Source of the DNA: Oryzomicrobium sp.
GTDB lineage: Bacteria > Pseudomonadota > Gammaproteobacteria > Burkholderiales > Rhodocyclaceae
Direction of reading: 5' to 3'
Length of the DNA: 64,000 bases
Assembly: GCF_021287045.1 (NCBI RefSeq)
Contig: NZ_JAJTBG010000015.1
Coordinates: 1-64,000 of the forward strand
Shown here: piece after piece, positions 16,726 through 24,740 of the stretch
How positions within the stretch are numbered: position 1 is the stretch's first letter
Layout: each line of letters begins with the position of its first letter
Notes under the pieces: model-generated
The model's input: only the letters and a program-made list of their open reading frames with translations
Database searches by the model: none
Told to the model about the DNA's origin: nothing
Made by a program: the position numbers and the translations under genes

Positions 16726-17465
16726 CGGCCGCCTCCCGGGCCGCCGTGGCCCAGGTGCAACCGTTGCCCGAGGGCGGCCAGCCGCATTGTCAGTTGCGCT
16801 GCCAGTTGTGCCGCTCCCCGGGTGCCGCCTTCCATCATGACCCCGACGGTTCGGCCCAGCGTTGCGGTATGGGGGATGGGGTGCAGGCCGCGACCCGGCG
16901 GCGCCAGGACGAACCGGGCGGCGTGGCAGGCGGACACCACCAGGGGGCCGCGCCGGGTCAGGGCGATGGCCTGGCCGGCGGCGAGGATGCGGTCGCGCCG
17001 GTCGCCGTCTTCGGTGATCCACACTTCCCCGGCCTGGCAGGCCAGGATTTGCCCGGGCTGTCCGGCCAGCACCGCCACCTGGCGGCGTTCCAGGCGCAGG
17101 GCGGCGGCGTGGTTGCCGGACAGGATGGCGGGGTGGGGCAAGGGAGCGGCCGAGAGTGCAGGAATCCCCTGGCAGTGCGGTGCATCCACCACGTGCTGAA
17201 CGCCGCCCTGTGCCGGTGCATGGGCCGAGGCCGGCGGCGACGGGGCCGAGTGGGATGCGAGGGGGGTAAGGCCGGCACTTCGCCTATGCCCGCCCACCGG
17301 GGCGGAGATTGGGGATGCGCTGGGCGCCATATCCGCTCCGGTCGTGGCGAGAGGAGTGGCCGGGGGCAACGCACTAGGCGGGGAGGTTGAATCGGTCGAA
17401 GTGGCCGGAGCAGCCACTGGCCGTAAACCGGTGGCGCCGTGGGGCGATTGCGGACGGAACGGCAT
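16722..17465 (-). CDS. DUF2917-domain protein with long Pro/Ala-rich N-terminus
   Basis: 247 residues. The first ~110 are Pro/Ala/Ser-rich and probably disordered. Residues ~115-190 match the small DUF2917 domain (ALRLERRQVAVLAG..., EVWITEDGDRRDRILAAGQAIALTRRGPLVVSA), found mostly in betaproteobacteria and of unknown function. DUF2917 proteins are usually near 100 residues, so the N-terminal extension is unusual. ATG 17465 has AGGA at the right distance; a further ATG lies at 17480. The gene overlaps the following hydrolase by ATGA and is divergent from a LysR regulator that probably controls it. Confidence 0.7.
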   Translation of the reverse strand: MPFRPQSPHGATGLRPVAAPATSTDSTSPPSALPPATPLATTGADMAPSASPISAPVGGHRRSAGLTPLASHSAPSPPASAHAPAQGGVQHVVDAPHCQGIPALSAAPLPHPAILSGNHAAALRLERRQVAVLAGQPGQILACQAGEVWITEDGDRRDRILAAGQAIALTRRGPLVVSACHAARFVLAPPGRGLHPIPHTATLGRTVGVMMEGGTRGAAQLAAQLTMRLAALGQRLHLGHGGPGGGR

Positions 17466-17518
17466 TTTCCTATCCTTCATTCATGCGTTTTTGCCATGGC
17501 TTGCCGGGGGGCATGCCT

Positions 17519-17593
17519 CCATACGCAAAGTATGGAAACGAGCTTGACCGTGGACAAACGGAAAATCCGTATCACATTCATGCGTAAAACGCA
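17519..17593. promoter_or_regulatory. Two LysR-type dyads in divergent promoter
   Basis: CCATAC-GCAAA-GTATGG (17519-17535) is a perfect 6-bp dyad. TGCGT-AAA-ACGCA (17581-17593) is a perfect dyad that also fits the LysR box T-N11-A. Both lie between the DUF2917 gene and the divergent LysR gene, the expected place for an autoregulating LysR protein. Confidence 0.6.
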
Positions 17594-17607
17594 GAAATCA
17601 AGCCGCC

Positions 17608-18549
17608 ATGAGCCTGCCCTATCCGCTGCGCCAACTGCCCTCCCTGGACCCTCTCAAGGGCTTCGTCGCCGCCGCCCGCCATCTGTCCTTCACTCGGGCG
17701 GCGGAGGAGTTGTGCCTGTCCCAGTCGGCGGTGAGCCGCCAGGTGCAGACCCTGGAGGCGCAGTTGGGCGTGGCCCTGTTCCAGCGCAGCACCCGGGCCC
17801 TGCACCTGACGCCGGAAGGGGAGCGCCTGTTCCGCTGCGCCAGCGACGCGCTGGATCGCCTCGGCGCGGCGGTGGCCGACCTGGCCGCCAGCCGGCGCCG
17901 GCCCAAGGTCACCGTGTCCGCCTCCATCGGCGTCGCCGCCCTGTGGCTGGTGCCGCGCCTGTCAGCCTTCCAGGCCCGGTATCCGGAGGTCGGGGTGCGG
18001 GTTTCCGCCGACAACCGCAACGTGGATCTGGAGGCGGAGGATGTGGACGTGGCCCTGCGCTACACCACGCCGGGGGCCGCCCCCGCCGGCAGCCGGCGCC
18101 TGTTCGGCGAGCGGCTGGCGCCGGTGGCCAGCCCGGCCGTGGCCGTCGCCCTGCCGGACGGCCCCCGGCTGTCCGCCGCCAACCTGCCCCACCTCACCCT
18201 GCTCGCCTTCGAGGACGGGCGGGACCATCCCTGGCTGCGCTGGGACGGCTGGCAGGGCGAACTGGGCGGCGCGCCCTCCGCCGCCCGGGGCCTGTTGCAG
18301 TTCAACCACTACGACCAGTGCCTCTACGCCGCCCAGGCCGGCCAGGGTGTGGCCCTGGGCCGCCTGCCCCTGATCGCCGACGCCCTGGCCGACGGCCGCC
18401 TGCAAGCCCTGCTGCCGCCCCGGCCCACCCCGGGGGAGCGGGGCTTCTACCTGCTGCGCGGCCGCCACAGCCAGCGGCCCGAAGTGGACGCCTTCGCCGA
18501 TTGGCTGGTGGGGCAGGGGAGCGGGGCCGAGGCTGGAATGACCGAATGA
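17608..18549 (+). CDS. LysR-family transcriptional regulator (GcvA-like)
   Basis: 313 residues. An N-terminal winged helix-turn-helix (about 10-70: FVAAARHLSFTRAAEELCLSQSAVSRQVQTLEAQLGVALFQRSTRALHLT) precedes a LysR substrate-binding domain containing VDVALRYTTPG, as in GcvA-type regulators. It faces the DUF2917/hydrolase pair across a 142-nt spacer with two dyads, so it likely regulates them and itself. The final codons and stop lie inside an 8-nt tandem repeat (AATGACCG), which changes the last residues to a repetitive tail. Inducer unknown. Confidence 0.9.
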   Translation: MSLPYPLRQLPSLDPLKGFVAAARHLSFTRAAEELCLSQSAVSRQVQTLEAQLGVALFQRSTRALHLTPEGERLFRCASDALDRLGAAVADLAASRRRPKVTVSASIGVAALWLVPRLSAFQARYPEVGVRVSADNRNVDLEAEDVDVALRYTTPGAAPAGSRRLFGERLAPVASPAVAVALPDGPRLSAANLPHLTLLAFEDGRDHPWLRWDGWQGELGGAPSAARGLLQFNHYDQCLYAAQAGQGVALGRLPLIADALADGRLQALLPPRPTPGERGFYLLRGRHSQRPEVDAFADWLVGQGSGAEAGMTE

Positions 18550-18565
18550 CCGAATGACCGAATGA
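18537..18565. repeat. 8-nt tandem repeat spanning the LysR stop codon
   Basis: AATGACCG occurs three times exactly followed by AATGA. The stop TGA (18547-18549) lies inside the second copy. One copy more or less would shift the frame and change the C-terminus. Confidence 0.8.
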
Positions 18566-18567
18566 AA

Positions 18568-18607
18568 ACGGGCCGGCCGGGATGCGCTGCAATCCTGGCC
18601 GGCCCGT
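18568..18607. terminator. Convergent-gene hairpin terminator
   Basis: ACGGGCCGGCC (18568-18578) pairs perfectly with GGCCGGCCCGT (18597-18607), and part of the loop extends the stem with GU pairs. A short U run follows only on the minus strand, suiting the AraC gene. Confidence 0.55.
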
Positions 18608-18759
18608 GCCGGTTTGCTCGATGGGGAAGGGCGCTTGCCGGTAACGTTGGACACCGCCATCCCAACTTGGGGCGGTGCGCCTGGCGCTCGGCAGCCACGT
18701 CCCAGTCCCCGGGCCTGCCTGGGGCTGGTCGAGCGCCGGCCTCCACCGAATTCCCCCGC

Positions 18760-19626
18760 CTACTTCAGCGGCAGATAAATATCCGTCACCAGTTCGTTTT
18801 CCTGCGTTTCCGGCAGCAGGTTGAGGTAGTGGAAGAACAGGGGGAAATCCCGCAGCTCCTCGCCGCTGCCGGGCAGCCAGTTGCGGTAGAGCGGGTAGAT
18901 GCTCTCGCCGATGCGGGTGTGGGAACCCAGGTGGCGCACCCGGGCGCAACGGCCGCCAGGAATGCGCTGAGTCACCACGCCCTGGGGGTTGGGCGGCACG
19001 GCGGCAGCCACTTCGCCGGCGATGCCGAAGCGGAACAGGGCAGGCTCGGTGGTGTCCGGGTTGTCGTAGGCGATGCCGAAGGTGTGGCTGCTCGCCTTGG
19101 GCGACAGCCCGGTCTGCTGGCGCCATTCGATGAAGCGGCCCACCGAGTCGTTCACCGTTTCGGCGGGACCCCGGTGCTCCAGCATGGCGATCTGGGTGGT
19201 GGCAAACGTGACGATTTCGACCTGCACGGCGATATTCCTTTCAGGGAGCCGGAACCGGTAGCGCTCGTGCCAGCTTTCCCAGTCCTGGCGCCGCCGGAAG
19301 GCGGAGGGCGACAGGCCGAAGGTGTGGCGGAAGGCGCGGGAAAAGGATTCCGGGTTTTCAAAGCCGGCCTCCAGGGCGATGTCGATGATCTTGGTCTTGC
19401 GGTCGAAGGCGAGCAGGTACGAGGCGCGCCGCAGCCGCAACAGCAGGATGTACCGCGCCACGCTGGTGCCGAGGTAATCGGCGAATTGCCGATGGAAGTG
19501 GAAGCGGGAAAAGTTCGCCACCCGGCTCAGGCGCTCCACCGGCAACGGCTCCTGGAGGTGGGCCTCGATGTAGGCCAGCACCTTGTCGAAGCGCGCGGCG
19601 TAGGTTCTGAGTCTGGTGTCGTTCAT
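18760..19626 (-). CDS. AraC-family regulator with GyrI-like effector domain
   Basis: 288 residues. The N-terminal ~105 residues carry the two AraC helix-turn-helix motifs (LPVERLSRVANFSRFHFHRQFADYLG and DIALEAGFENPESFSRAFRHTFGLSPSAFRR). The C-terminal ~160 residues are a GyrI/BmrR-like small-molecule binding domain (VEIVTFATTQIAMLEHRGP). This domain order is that of the Rob/SoxS-like multidrug-sensing regulators. ATG 19626 is at the conserved N-terminus; the long upstream open frame runs into the divergent LysR gene. The target is unknown; the divergent LysR gene is a neighbour. Confidence 0.9.
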   Translation of the reverse strand: MNDTRLRTYAARFDKVLAYIEAHLQEPLPVERLSRVANFSRFHFHRQFADYLGTSVARYILLLRLRRASYLLAFDRKTKIIDIALEAGFENPESFSRAFRHTFGLSPSAFRRRQDWESWHERYRFRLPERNIAVQVEIVTFATTQIAMLEHRGPAETVNDSVGRFIEWRQQTGLSPKASSHTFGIAYDNPDTTEPALFRFGIAGEVAAAVPPNPQGVVTQRIPGGRCARVRHLGSHTRIGESIYPLYRNWLPGSGEELRDFPLFFHYLNLLPETQENELVTDIYLPLK

Positions 19627-19779
19627 GGTGTTTCCCGGTTCGCGGCTCGCACTATGGGGGACGCGGCAGCTTAAATCTTGACCGGAATTGCGCAACACAG
19701 CCCTCCTTGCCGCGGCGAGCGCTGGCAACCCGACGGCCCGGCAGGCGACAATGCAGGCTGGATTCCCTTCCCGACCGCC

Positions 19780-20679
19780 ATGCGCGACCTGCCGCCGCTC
19801 CACACCCTGCCGGCCTTCGAGGCCGCCGCCCGCCTGGGCAGCTTCCAGGCCGCGGCCGAGGCCCTGAGCCTGACGCCATCGGCGGTCAGCCACCGCATCC
19901 GCCTGCTCGAAGACCACCTGGGCCAGCCCCTGTTCGAGCGCCGCCACCGCGCCATCGCCCTCACCGCTGCCGGCCAGCGCTACCTGGCGGTGGCCCGGGA
20001 GGCCCTGCTGCGCCTGGACGAAGCCAGCGCCGCCCTGCGCGCCCCGGCCCGCTCCCGGTTGCGCATTTCCGTGGCCCCGGCCCTGGGCAGCAAGTGGCTG
20101 GTGGCCCGGGTGGCCGAGTACCAGGAAACCCACCCGGACACCGAATTCAGCTTGGGCACCGCCACCAGCCTGGCGCCGCTATTGGCCGGCGAGGCCGACC
20201 TGGGGCTGCGCTACGGCGAGGAGGAATGGCCTGGCCTGCTGGCCTGGAAGCTGTTCGAGGAACGGCTCTTCCCCGTGTGCAGCCCGGCCCTGGCGGCGGG
20301 GCTGAAAACCCCGGCGGACCTGGACCGGGCCCGGCTGCTGCGCCACCCGCTGCTTTCCTGGCAGCGCTGGTTCGCCGCCGCCGGAGTGACCCACCCGGAG
20401 CCCGCCGAGGGGCCGCGCTACGAGGACGCCCTGCTCATGCTCGAAGCCGCTGTGGCCGGGCATGGCGTGGCCCTGATGGTGGATACCCTGGCCGCCCCCT
20501 ACCTGGCCGAAGGCCGGCTGGTGCGGCCTTTTCCCCAGGATTGCCCGGACCGCAGCTTCTACGTGGTCGCCCCGCCCAATATCGAGGAACGGCGCGGCGC
20601 CATGGATTTCATCCGCTGGCTGGTGCGCTCGGCGCGGAACGATGGCGCCGGCGCCGGCACCGAAGTTCGGCCGGAATGA
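19780..20679 (+). CDS. LysR-family transcriptional regulator (GcvA-like)
   Basis: 299 residues with a winged helix at 1-65 (PPLHTLPAFEAAARLGSFQAAAEALSLTPSAVSHRIRLLEDHLGQPLFERR) and a LysR effector domain (GEADLGLRYGEEEWPGLL). PLPPLHTLPAFEAAAR-type openings are typical of GcvA-like regulators. The ATG at 19780 was preferred over 19678 because the domain begins there. It diverges from the AraC gene with a ~150-nt gap. No metabolic target is adjacent, so its regulon cannot be inferred. Confidence 0.9.
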   Translation: MRDLPPLHTLPAFEAAARLGSFQAAAEALSLTPSAVSHRIRLLEDHLGQPLFERRHRAIALTAAGQRYLAVAREALLRLDEASAALRAPARSRLRISVAPALGSKWLVARVAEYQETHPDTEFSLGTATSLAPLLAGEADLGLRYGEEEWPGLLAWKLFEERLFPVCSPALAAGLKTPADLDRARLLRHPLLSWQRWFAAAGVTHPEPAEGPRYEDALLMLEAAVAGHGVALMVDTLAAPYLAEGRLVRPFPQDCPDRSFYVVAPPNIEERRGAMDFIRWLVRSARNDGAGAGTEVRPE

Positions 20680-20682
20680 AGA

Positions 20683-20704
20683 AACCCCGCCCGAGGGCGG
20701 GGTT
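20683..20704. terminator. Short perfect hairpin between convergent genes
   Basis: AACCCCGCC (20683-20691) pairs with GGCGGGGTT (20696-20704) around a CGAG loop. On the minus strand it is followed by TTTCTTC, a weak U tract, so it may end the Ser/Gly-rich gene. Confidence 0.55.
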
Positions 20705-20740
20705 GGCGTTGCAACGTTTGTACGCCGGAGCGCTGCCGGA

Positions 20741-21478
20741 TCAGCTGGTGGTGCTGACCAGGCCGCCCACGGCGGCAGCCGCGGAGGAACCGTGGTTTTG
20801 CAGGTTCTGCTGCAAGGCCTGGAGGAAGGATTGCAGGTCCGGCTGGCTGGCGGCCGAAGCGCTGCTCGACGCGCTGCCCGAGGACGATTGCCCCTGGGTG
20901 GCGTTCATCAGGTTCTGGAAGTCGCTTTGCAGGGCGGAAATGGCGCTGTTGCCGGAAGTGCTGCCGCTGCTGCCCAGTTGCGAGATCAGGCTTTGCAGCC
21001 CGCTGGCGAAGTTGGCATAGCCGGAATGCACGCCGGAGGCGGAATTGCTGCCGGAGCTGCCGCCATTGTCGCTGTCGCCGTCGCCGCCGGAAGAGCTGCC
21101 GCTCCCCTGGGACTGGTGCAGGGCGGTGAACAGGTCGTGCATCAGCTTGTGCATGTCCTGGCCCACGGACTGGTTGCCGGATGCGGCGCTGGCGGAATTG
21201 GCGCCGTCGTCCCCATCGCCGTCGCCGCCTTGGCCGCCCTGGGACCCGGGGGCCCCTTGCCCAGCGCCGCCCGGACCGCCGGGCAGGGAAATGCCCAGCT
21301 GGCTGAAGGCCTGCTGCACCGCGTTCATGAACTCGCCGCCGCCACCGCCGCGGTGATGGTGATGCCCTTCCGTTTCCTGGGTGGACGAGGCGGGGCTGGA
21401 GCCGGCAGCGCTGACGCTGCTGGTCGAGGCCACTTGGCTGGTGTAAAGCGAGCTGGTATCGACGCCGGAAATGCTCAT
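20741..21478 (-). CDS. Low-complexity Ser/Gly-rich protein of unknown function
   Basis: 245 residues, starting MSISGVDTSSLYTSQVAS after a strong AAGGAG site. Short amphipathic segments (FMNAVQQAFSQLGI, MHKLMHDLFTALHQ, FASGLQSLISQLG, ALQSDFQNLMNA, DLQSFLQALQQNLQN) are separated by Gly/Ser/Asp-rich linkers, with an HHHH cluster near residue 40. There is no signal peptide and no membrane segment. The pattern of repeated F-x2/3-L helices in flexible linkers recalls secreted or surface-associated proteins of proteobacteria, but I do not recognise a family. It ends at the convergent hairpin and is preceded by an AT-rich region. Confidence 0.75.
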   Translation of the reverse strand: MSISGVDTSSLYTSQVASTSSVSAAGSSPASSTQETEGHHHHRGGGGGEFMNAVQQAFSQLGISLPGGPGGAGQGAPGSQGGQGGDGDGDDGANSASAASGNQSVGQDMHKLMHDLFTALHQSQGSGSSSGGDGDSDNGGSSGSNSASGVHSGYANFASGLQSLISQLGSSGSTSGNSAISALQSDFQNLMNATQGQSSSGSASSSASAASQPDLQSFLQALQQNLQNHGSSAAAAVGGLVSTTS

Positions 21479-22024
21479 TTTGGTACTCCTTCTTTTGTCA
21501 TGGGACTGACTTGGGTGATAAATCCTCCCCCGTTTCCGGGGCGGCAATTCGAGACGGAGCGAGACAGAAAAAACCTTGGCGGCTCTGCGTCAGGATTCCC
21601 CTGCCTCCAGGGGATTGCCTAGGCAATATTTCGGCCTGAAAGAAAATAACTGGAGTTACCGTTTTGCAAATGGCTGTAATCAAATGTTAAGGAAATCGGG
21701 TGGAGTCGTCCCTGTTTGTAGATCGTTGTTTTTCCATTGATTATATTGGCATTTTGTATCAATTTTGATACCGTTTCGGCGCTTCTGCGTGGCAATATTT
21801 TCCTTGTTTTGTTTTTGTGTAGATCGCTGTTTATTTTTGATTTTTACAAATACAAAAGGATATTGCCGCAGGTGGCGGCAATATCTGCCGCGCTGTTTTT
21901 ACGCTGTAAAAATAAATGCACCAATACGGTGCGAATTCATTTACCGGCGGGTCGGTTTTTTTGTATCATCGCCGGGTTTTTCAATTTTGACTTTAATCTG
22001 ACTTCTATTTGATTGCATCCGATC
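21479..22024. other. AT-rich, hairpin-rich intergenic island
   Basis: This ~540-base gap is strikingly AT-rich from about 21640 on. It contains a perfect palindrome GTATCAA-TT-TTGATAC (21756-21771) and an 11-bp hairpin GATATTGCCGC/GCGGCAATATC (21859-21869 with 21875-21885). TTTTTAC/GTAAAAA (21896-21912) and GCACC/GGTGC (21918-21932) follow. There is also a 14-nt direct repeat GTAGATCG(T/C)TGTTT at 21718 and 21819, and a T7 run at 21955-21961. It could hold a small RNA or the thioesterase leader. No protein gene is convincing. Confidence 0.55.
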
Positions 22025-22453
22025 ATGGCGCGCATCGAAATCACCCTTCCCGAGCACTACCTCTTTTCCACCGAGCTGCCCCTCTACATCGGCCACATCA
22101 ACTACGGCGGCCACCTGGACAACGGCCTGCTGCTCACCCTGGTGTCCGAGGCCCGGGTGCGCTTCTACAAGCACCTGGGCTATTCCGAGCTGGACGTGGA
22201 AGGCGTGGGCACCGTGGTGGCCGACGCGGCGGTGCAGTACAAGTCCGAGGCGTTCCATGGCGAGACCATGGTGGTGGAGATGGGCGCCACCGATGCGCAC
22301 AAGTACGGCTTCGACTTGGTGTGGCGCATGAGCGACCGGGCCAGCGGCCGGGAAGTGGCCCGGGGCAAGACCGGGGTGATCTTCTTCGATTACGGCCCGC
22401 GCAAGATCGCGCACATGCCGGAGGCGTTCCGCGCCAGGCTGGGGCTGGCGTAA
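22025..22453 (+). CDS. Thioesterase family protein (4HBT/hotdog fold)
   Basis: 142 residues. The segment LYIGHINYGGHLDNGLLLTLVSEARVRFYKHLGY has the 4-hydroxybenzoyl-CoA thioesterase-like layout, although the position of the usual catalytic Asp (normally in a D-x-x-G-H-V context) reads YIGHINYGGH, so catalysis may differ. A hydrolase for acyl-CoA or aryl-CoA thioesters is the likely role. I chose the ATG at 22025; a TTG at 22013 is also in frame, and neither has a clear ribosome site. Preceded by the AT-rich island, convergent with the cytochrome pair. Confidence 0.8.
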   Translation: MARIEITLPEHYLFSTELPLYIGHINYGGHLDNGLLLTLVSEARVRFYKHLGYSELDVEGVGTVVADAAVQYKSEAFHGETMVVEMGATDAHKYGFDLVWRMSDRASGREVARGKTGVIFFDYGPRKIAHMPEAFRARLGLA

Positions 22454-22542
22454 GCCGCCCCATGGCCAGGGCGGCCGGGGCGGTTTGAGGCCTGGGCGGC
22501 CTGGGCGGCCGCCGGCAGAACGGGGCTTGCGCCCCGGCGCGG

Positions 22543-23181
22543 CTAGTCGGGGAAGGCTTGCAGGTAGGCGGCCACCGCCCGCATGTCGGCGCCGCTCAGG
22601 CCGTGGGCGATGGTCTTCATGACGCTGCCCTCGGGGCGCTCGTCGGTGCGTTGGAACACCACCAGTTGCTTGTAGAGGTAGTCGGCGTGCTGGTAGGCCA
22701 GGCGCGGGAAGGTGGCGTTGCCTTCGCCGTGCTCGCCGTGGCAGGTGGCGCAGGCCGGGATGTTGCCGTCCGGCAGGCCGTCCTTGAAGATGCGCCGGCC
22801 CGCCTCGGCCAGGGCCGGGGCCGCCGGACCGGGCGAGCGGGGGCGCTGGGCGGCGAAATAGTCGGCCAGCCCGGCGATCTGGGCGTCGGTGAGCTTGCGG
22901 CTCAGGCCCCACATGTATTCGAAACCGGCCGGATCGAGGCGATTGTGGCCGCGGAACTGGCGCAACTGGGCTTCCAGGTAATCCTTTTGCTGGCCGGCCA
23001 GGCTGGGGAAGTTGGGCGAGGGGGCGTTGCCGTCCAGCCCGTGGCAGTTGGAGCAGACCTGGGCCGCCAGGGTGGCGGCCGGGACGTCCGGATTCCCCAG
23101 ATCGCGGGAGCGTTCGAGATTGACGCAGCCCCCCGCAGCCAGCAGGAGGGCGGCGGTGGCGAGGGCGGGACGGGCGTTCAT
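22543..23181 (-). CDS. Diheme c-type cytochrome (c4-like), probable lipoprotein
   Basis: 212 residues. The N-terminus MNARPALATAALLLAAGGC fits a lipoprotein signal (Cys about 19). Two heme-binding motifs follow, CSNCH (43-47) and CATCH (144-148), each in a class I cytochrome c domain with nearby Met residues that could be axial ligands. Two-domain diheme cytochromes of this type carry electrons in the periplasm between donors and terminal oxidases or reductases. The gene lies 89 nt downstream of the Cyc2-like porin-cytochrome on the same strand, so the pair is probably co-transcribed and could be successive carriers in one electron path. Confidence 0.9.
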   Translation of the reverse strand: MNARPALATAALLLAAGGCVNLERSRDLGNPDVPAATLAAQVCSNCHGLDGNAPSPNFPSLAGQQKDYLEAQLRQFRGHNRLDPAGFEYMWGLSRKLTDAQIAGLADYFAAQRPRSPGPAAPALAEAGRRIFKDGLPDGNIPACATCHGEHGEGNATFPRLAYQHADYLYKQLVVFQRTDERPEGSVMKTIAHGLSGADMRAVAAYLQAFPD

Positions 23182-23270
23182 GGCGGGGCTCCTGGCGTCT
23201 GGGGGTTTTATCCGGCGTGGGGGCCGGCGGGTAATGAGGCTGGAGGCTGCGTGTCTGCGGGTCGGTGCGC

Positions 23271-24740
23271 TCAGTAGGCCGCCCAGAGGTAGAGGAAGGT
23301 CAGGTCGTTGTCCTTGGCGCTGCGGCTGGAAACGCCGTCGTAGGCGGTGCTGCCGCCCATGAACTGGGTGTACTTGTAGTACTGGAAGCCGATGCGCACG
23401 TACTGGATGGGGGTCCAGAAGACCTCGGGAATCCACACCCGGGTGCCGGGCCGGTTGTTGGCCGAGCCGGTGATCGGGTTGGCGGCGTAAAGGATGGCGT
23501 CCTTCGACCCCTGGGAGCTCACGTAGGACAGGCTGGCGCCGTACTTGGCCAGGTAGATGTAGGTGGCGTTGAGCTTGAGCAGGTCGATGGTGTTCGACGA
23601 GTTGGCGTAGCTCCCGGTGTAGGCCGGGTTGTTGGGGTTCCACAGGGCGTCGTCGTAGCGCTGCCGCTCCCGGGTGTAGGAGAACTGGGCCGAAAAGGTG
23701 TGGGGGTCCAGGATGTGCTGGAACTGGCCGTCGATGCCCACGTCGTCGTTGCGGATCAGGGGCGAGCTGGCGTTGGTCGGGTCGGAATAGACCCGGGCGT
23801 TCAGGCCGTGCAGCCCGATCATGGCGCTATTGGCGCCCCAGTCGTGGTTCAGGGCCAGCCGCCAGTAGGGGTTGTAACCCTTGAGGGTGGTGGTGTTGTC
23901 GCTGCTCACCCCCTGGCTCATGATCGAGTAGATGCCGTTGGCGTTGCGGTAGAGGCCCACCTCGGCGTACACCGTGTTGTTCCAGAAGGCATAGGCGTTG
24001 AGGCCGGCGTTCAGGTTGCCCTGGGTCAGCATCGGCGAGTACTGGGGGCCGGTGAACACGTTGGCCTGCAAGGAGGCGGGGCCGATGGGGGAGGGCACCA
24101 TCTGGAACGGGTTGTTGAAGGTGTTCCACACGTCGGTGGTGCCGATGTTGTTGTTCAGGCTGACGCCGACGATCAGGTCGCGCCCCGGGTTGATGAGGCG
24201 GTCGGCGTAGCGCAGGTCGAACTGGTCGGAGGCGGTGTGGCTGACCCATTTGCCCTGGCCGTTCTGCTGGGAATAGGGGTCGAGGGTCCACTGGGCGAAC
24301 AGGCCCAGGTTGTCGGTGATCTTGCCGCCGGCGAAGAGGCTGGCCTGGGAAACCGTGAACAGGCCGTCCCGGGGGTAGTTGTCGTTCGGCATGGCGCCGT
24401 TGCCGCCGCTGCCGTTGGGGTCGACCAGGGAGCCGTTGGTCTTGTTGGCCACCTTGGTCATGCCCGCCTGGATCATCACCGACAACGGGATCGGATTGCG
24501 CACCCCGATGGTGTAGCCGGTGAGCTTGAAGATGCGGCCATAGGGGGTGAGGGCGGGAAACTGGCCGCCGGCATGGCAGGCCACGCAGTTCTGCCCGGTC
24601 TGGCGGGCGAACAGGGGAAGCGCCTGGGCTTCGCCGGAAAAAAGGCTGGCCGCGGCGATGAGCCAGGCGGCGAGATGGAAGAAAAACCGGGGCGTGCCCG
24701 GACGTACCCATGAATATGCCGATGCCGTGCCGCGTTCCAT
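23271..24740 (-). CDS. Cyc2-like outer-membrane monoheme cytochrome-porin fusion
   Basis: 489 residues. A signal peptide ends ...SGEAQA (about residue 40). The mature N-terminus is LPLFARQTGQNCVACHAGGQFPALTPYGRIFKLTGYT-like, with one heme motif C52-V-A-C-H56. The remaining ~420 residues alternate polar and aromatic residues, typical of a beta-barrel, and end with an aromatic (WAAY). The PxFARQTGxxCxxCH...FPxLTxxGRxFKLxGY pattern and single-heme-plus-porin architecture are those of Cyc2, the outer-membrane Fe(II) oxidase of iron-oxidising bacteria. Whether this copy oxidises iron is inference; Cyc2-like proteins also occur in bacteria not known to do so. ATG 24740 has GGGAGA upstream. Confidence 0.8.
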   Translation of the reverse strand: MERGTASAYSWVRPGTPRFFFHLAAWLIAAASLFSGEAQALPLFARQTGQNCVACHAGGQFPALTPYGRIFKLTGYTIGVRNPIPLSVMIQAGMTKVANKTNGSLVDPNGSGGNGAMPNDNYPRDGLFTVSQASLFAGGKITDNLGLFAQWTLDPYSQQNGQGKWVSHTASDQFDLRYADRLINPGRDLIVGVSLNNNIGTTDVWNTFNNPFQMVPSPIGPASLQANVFTGPQYSPMLTQGNLNAGLNAYAFWNNTVYAEVGLYRNANGIYSIMSQGVSSDNTTTLKGYNPYWRLALNHDWGANSAMIGLHGLNARVYSDPTNASSPLIRNDDVGIDGQFQHILDPHTFSAQFSYTRERQRYDDALWNPNNPAYTGSYANSSNTIDLLKLNATYIYLAKYGASLSYVSSQGSKDAILYAANPITGSANNRPGTRVWIPEVFWTPIQYVRIGFQYYKYTQFMGGSTAYDGVSSRSAKDNDLTFLYLWAAY

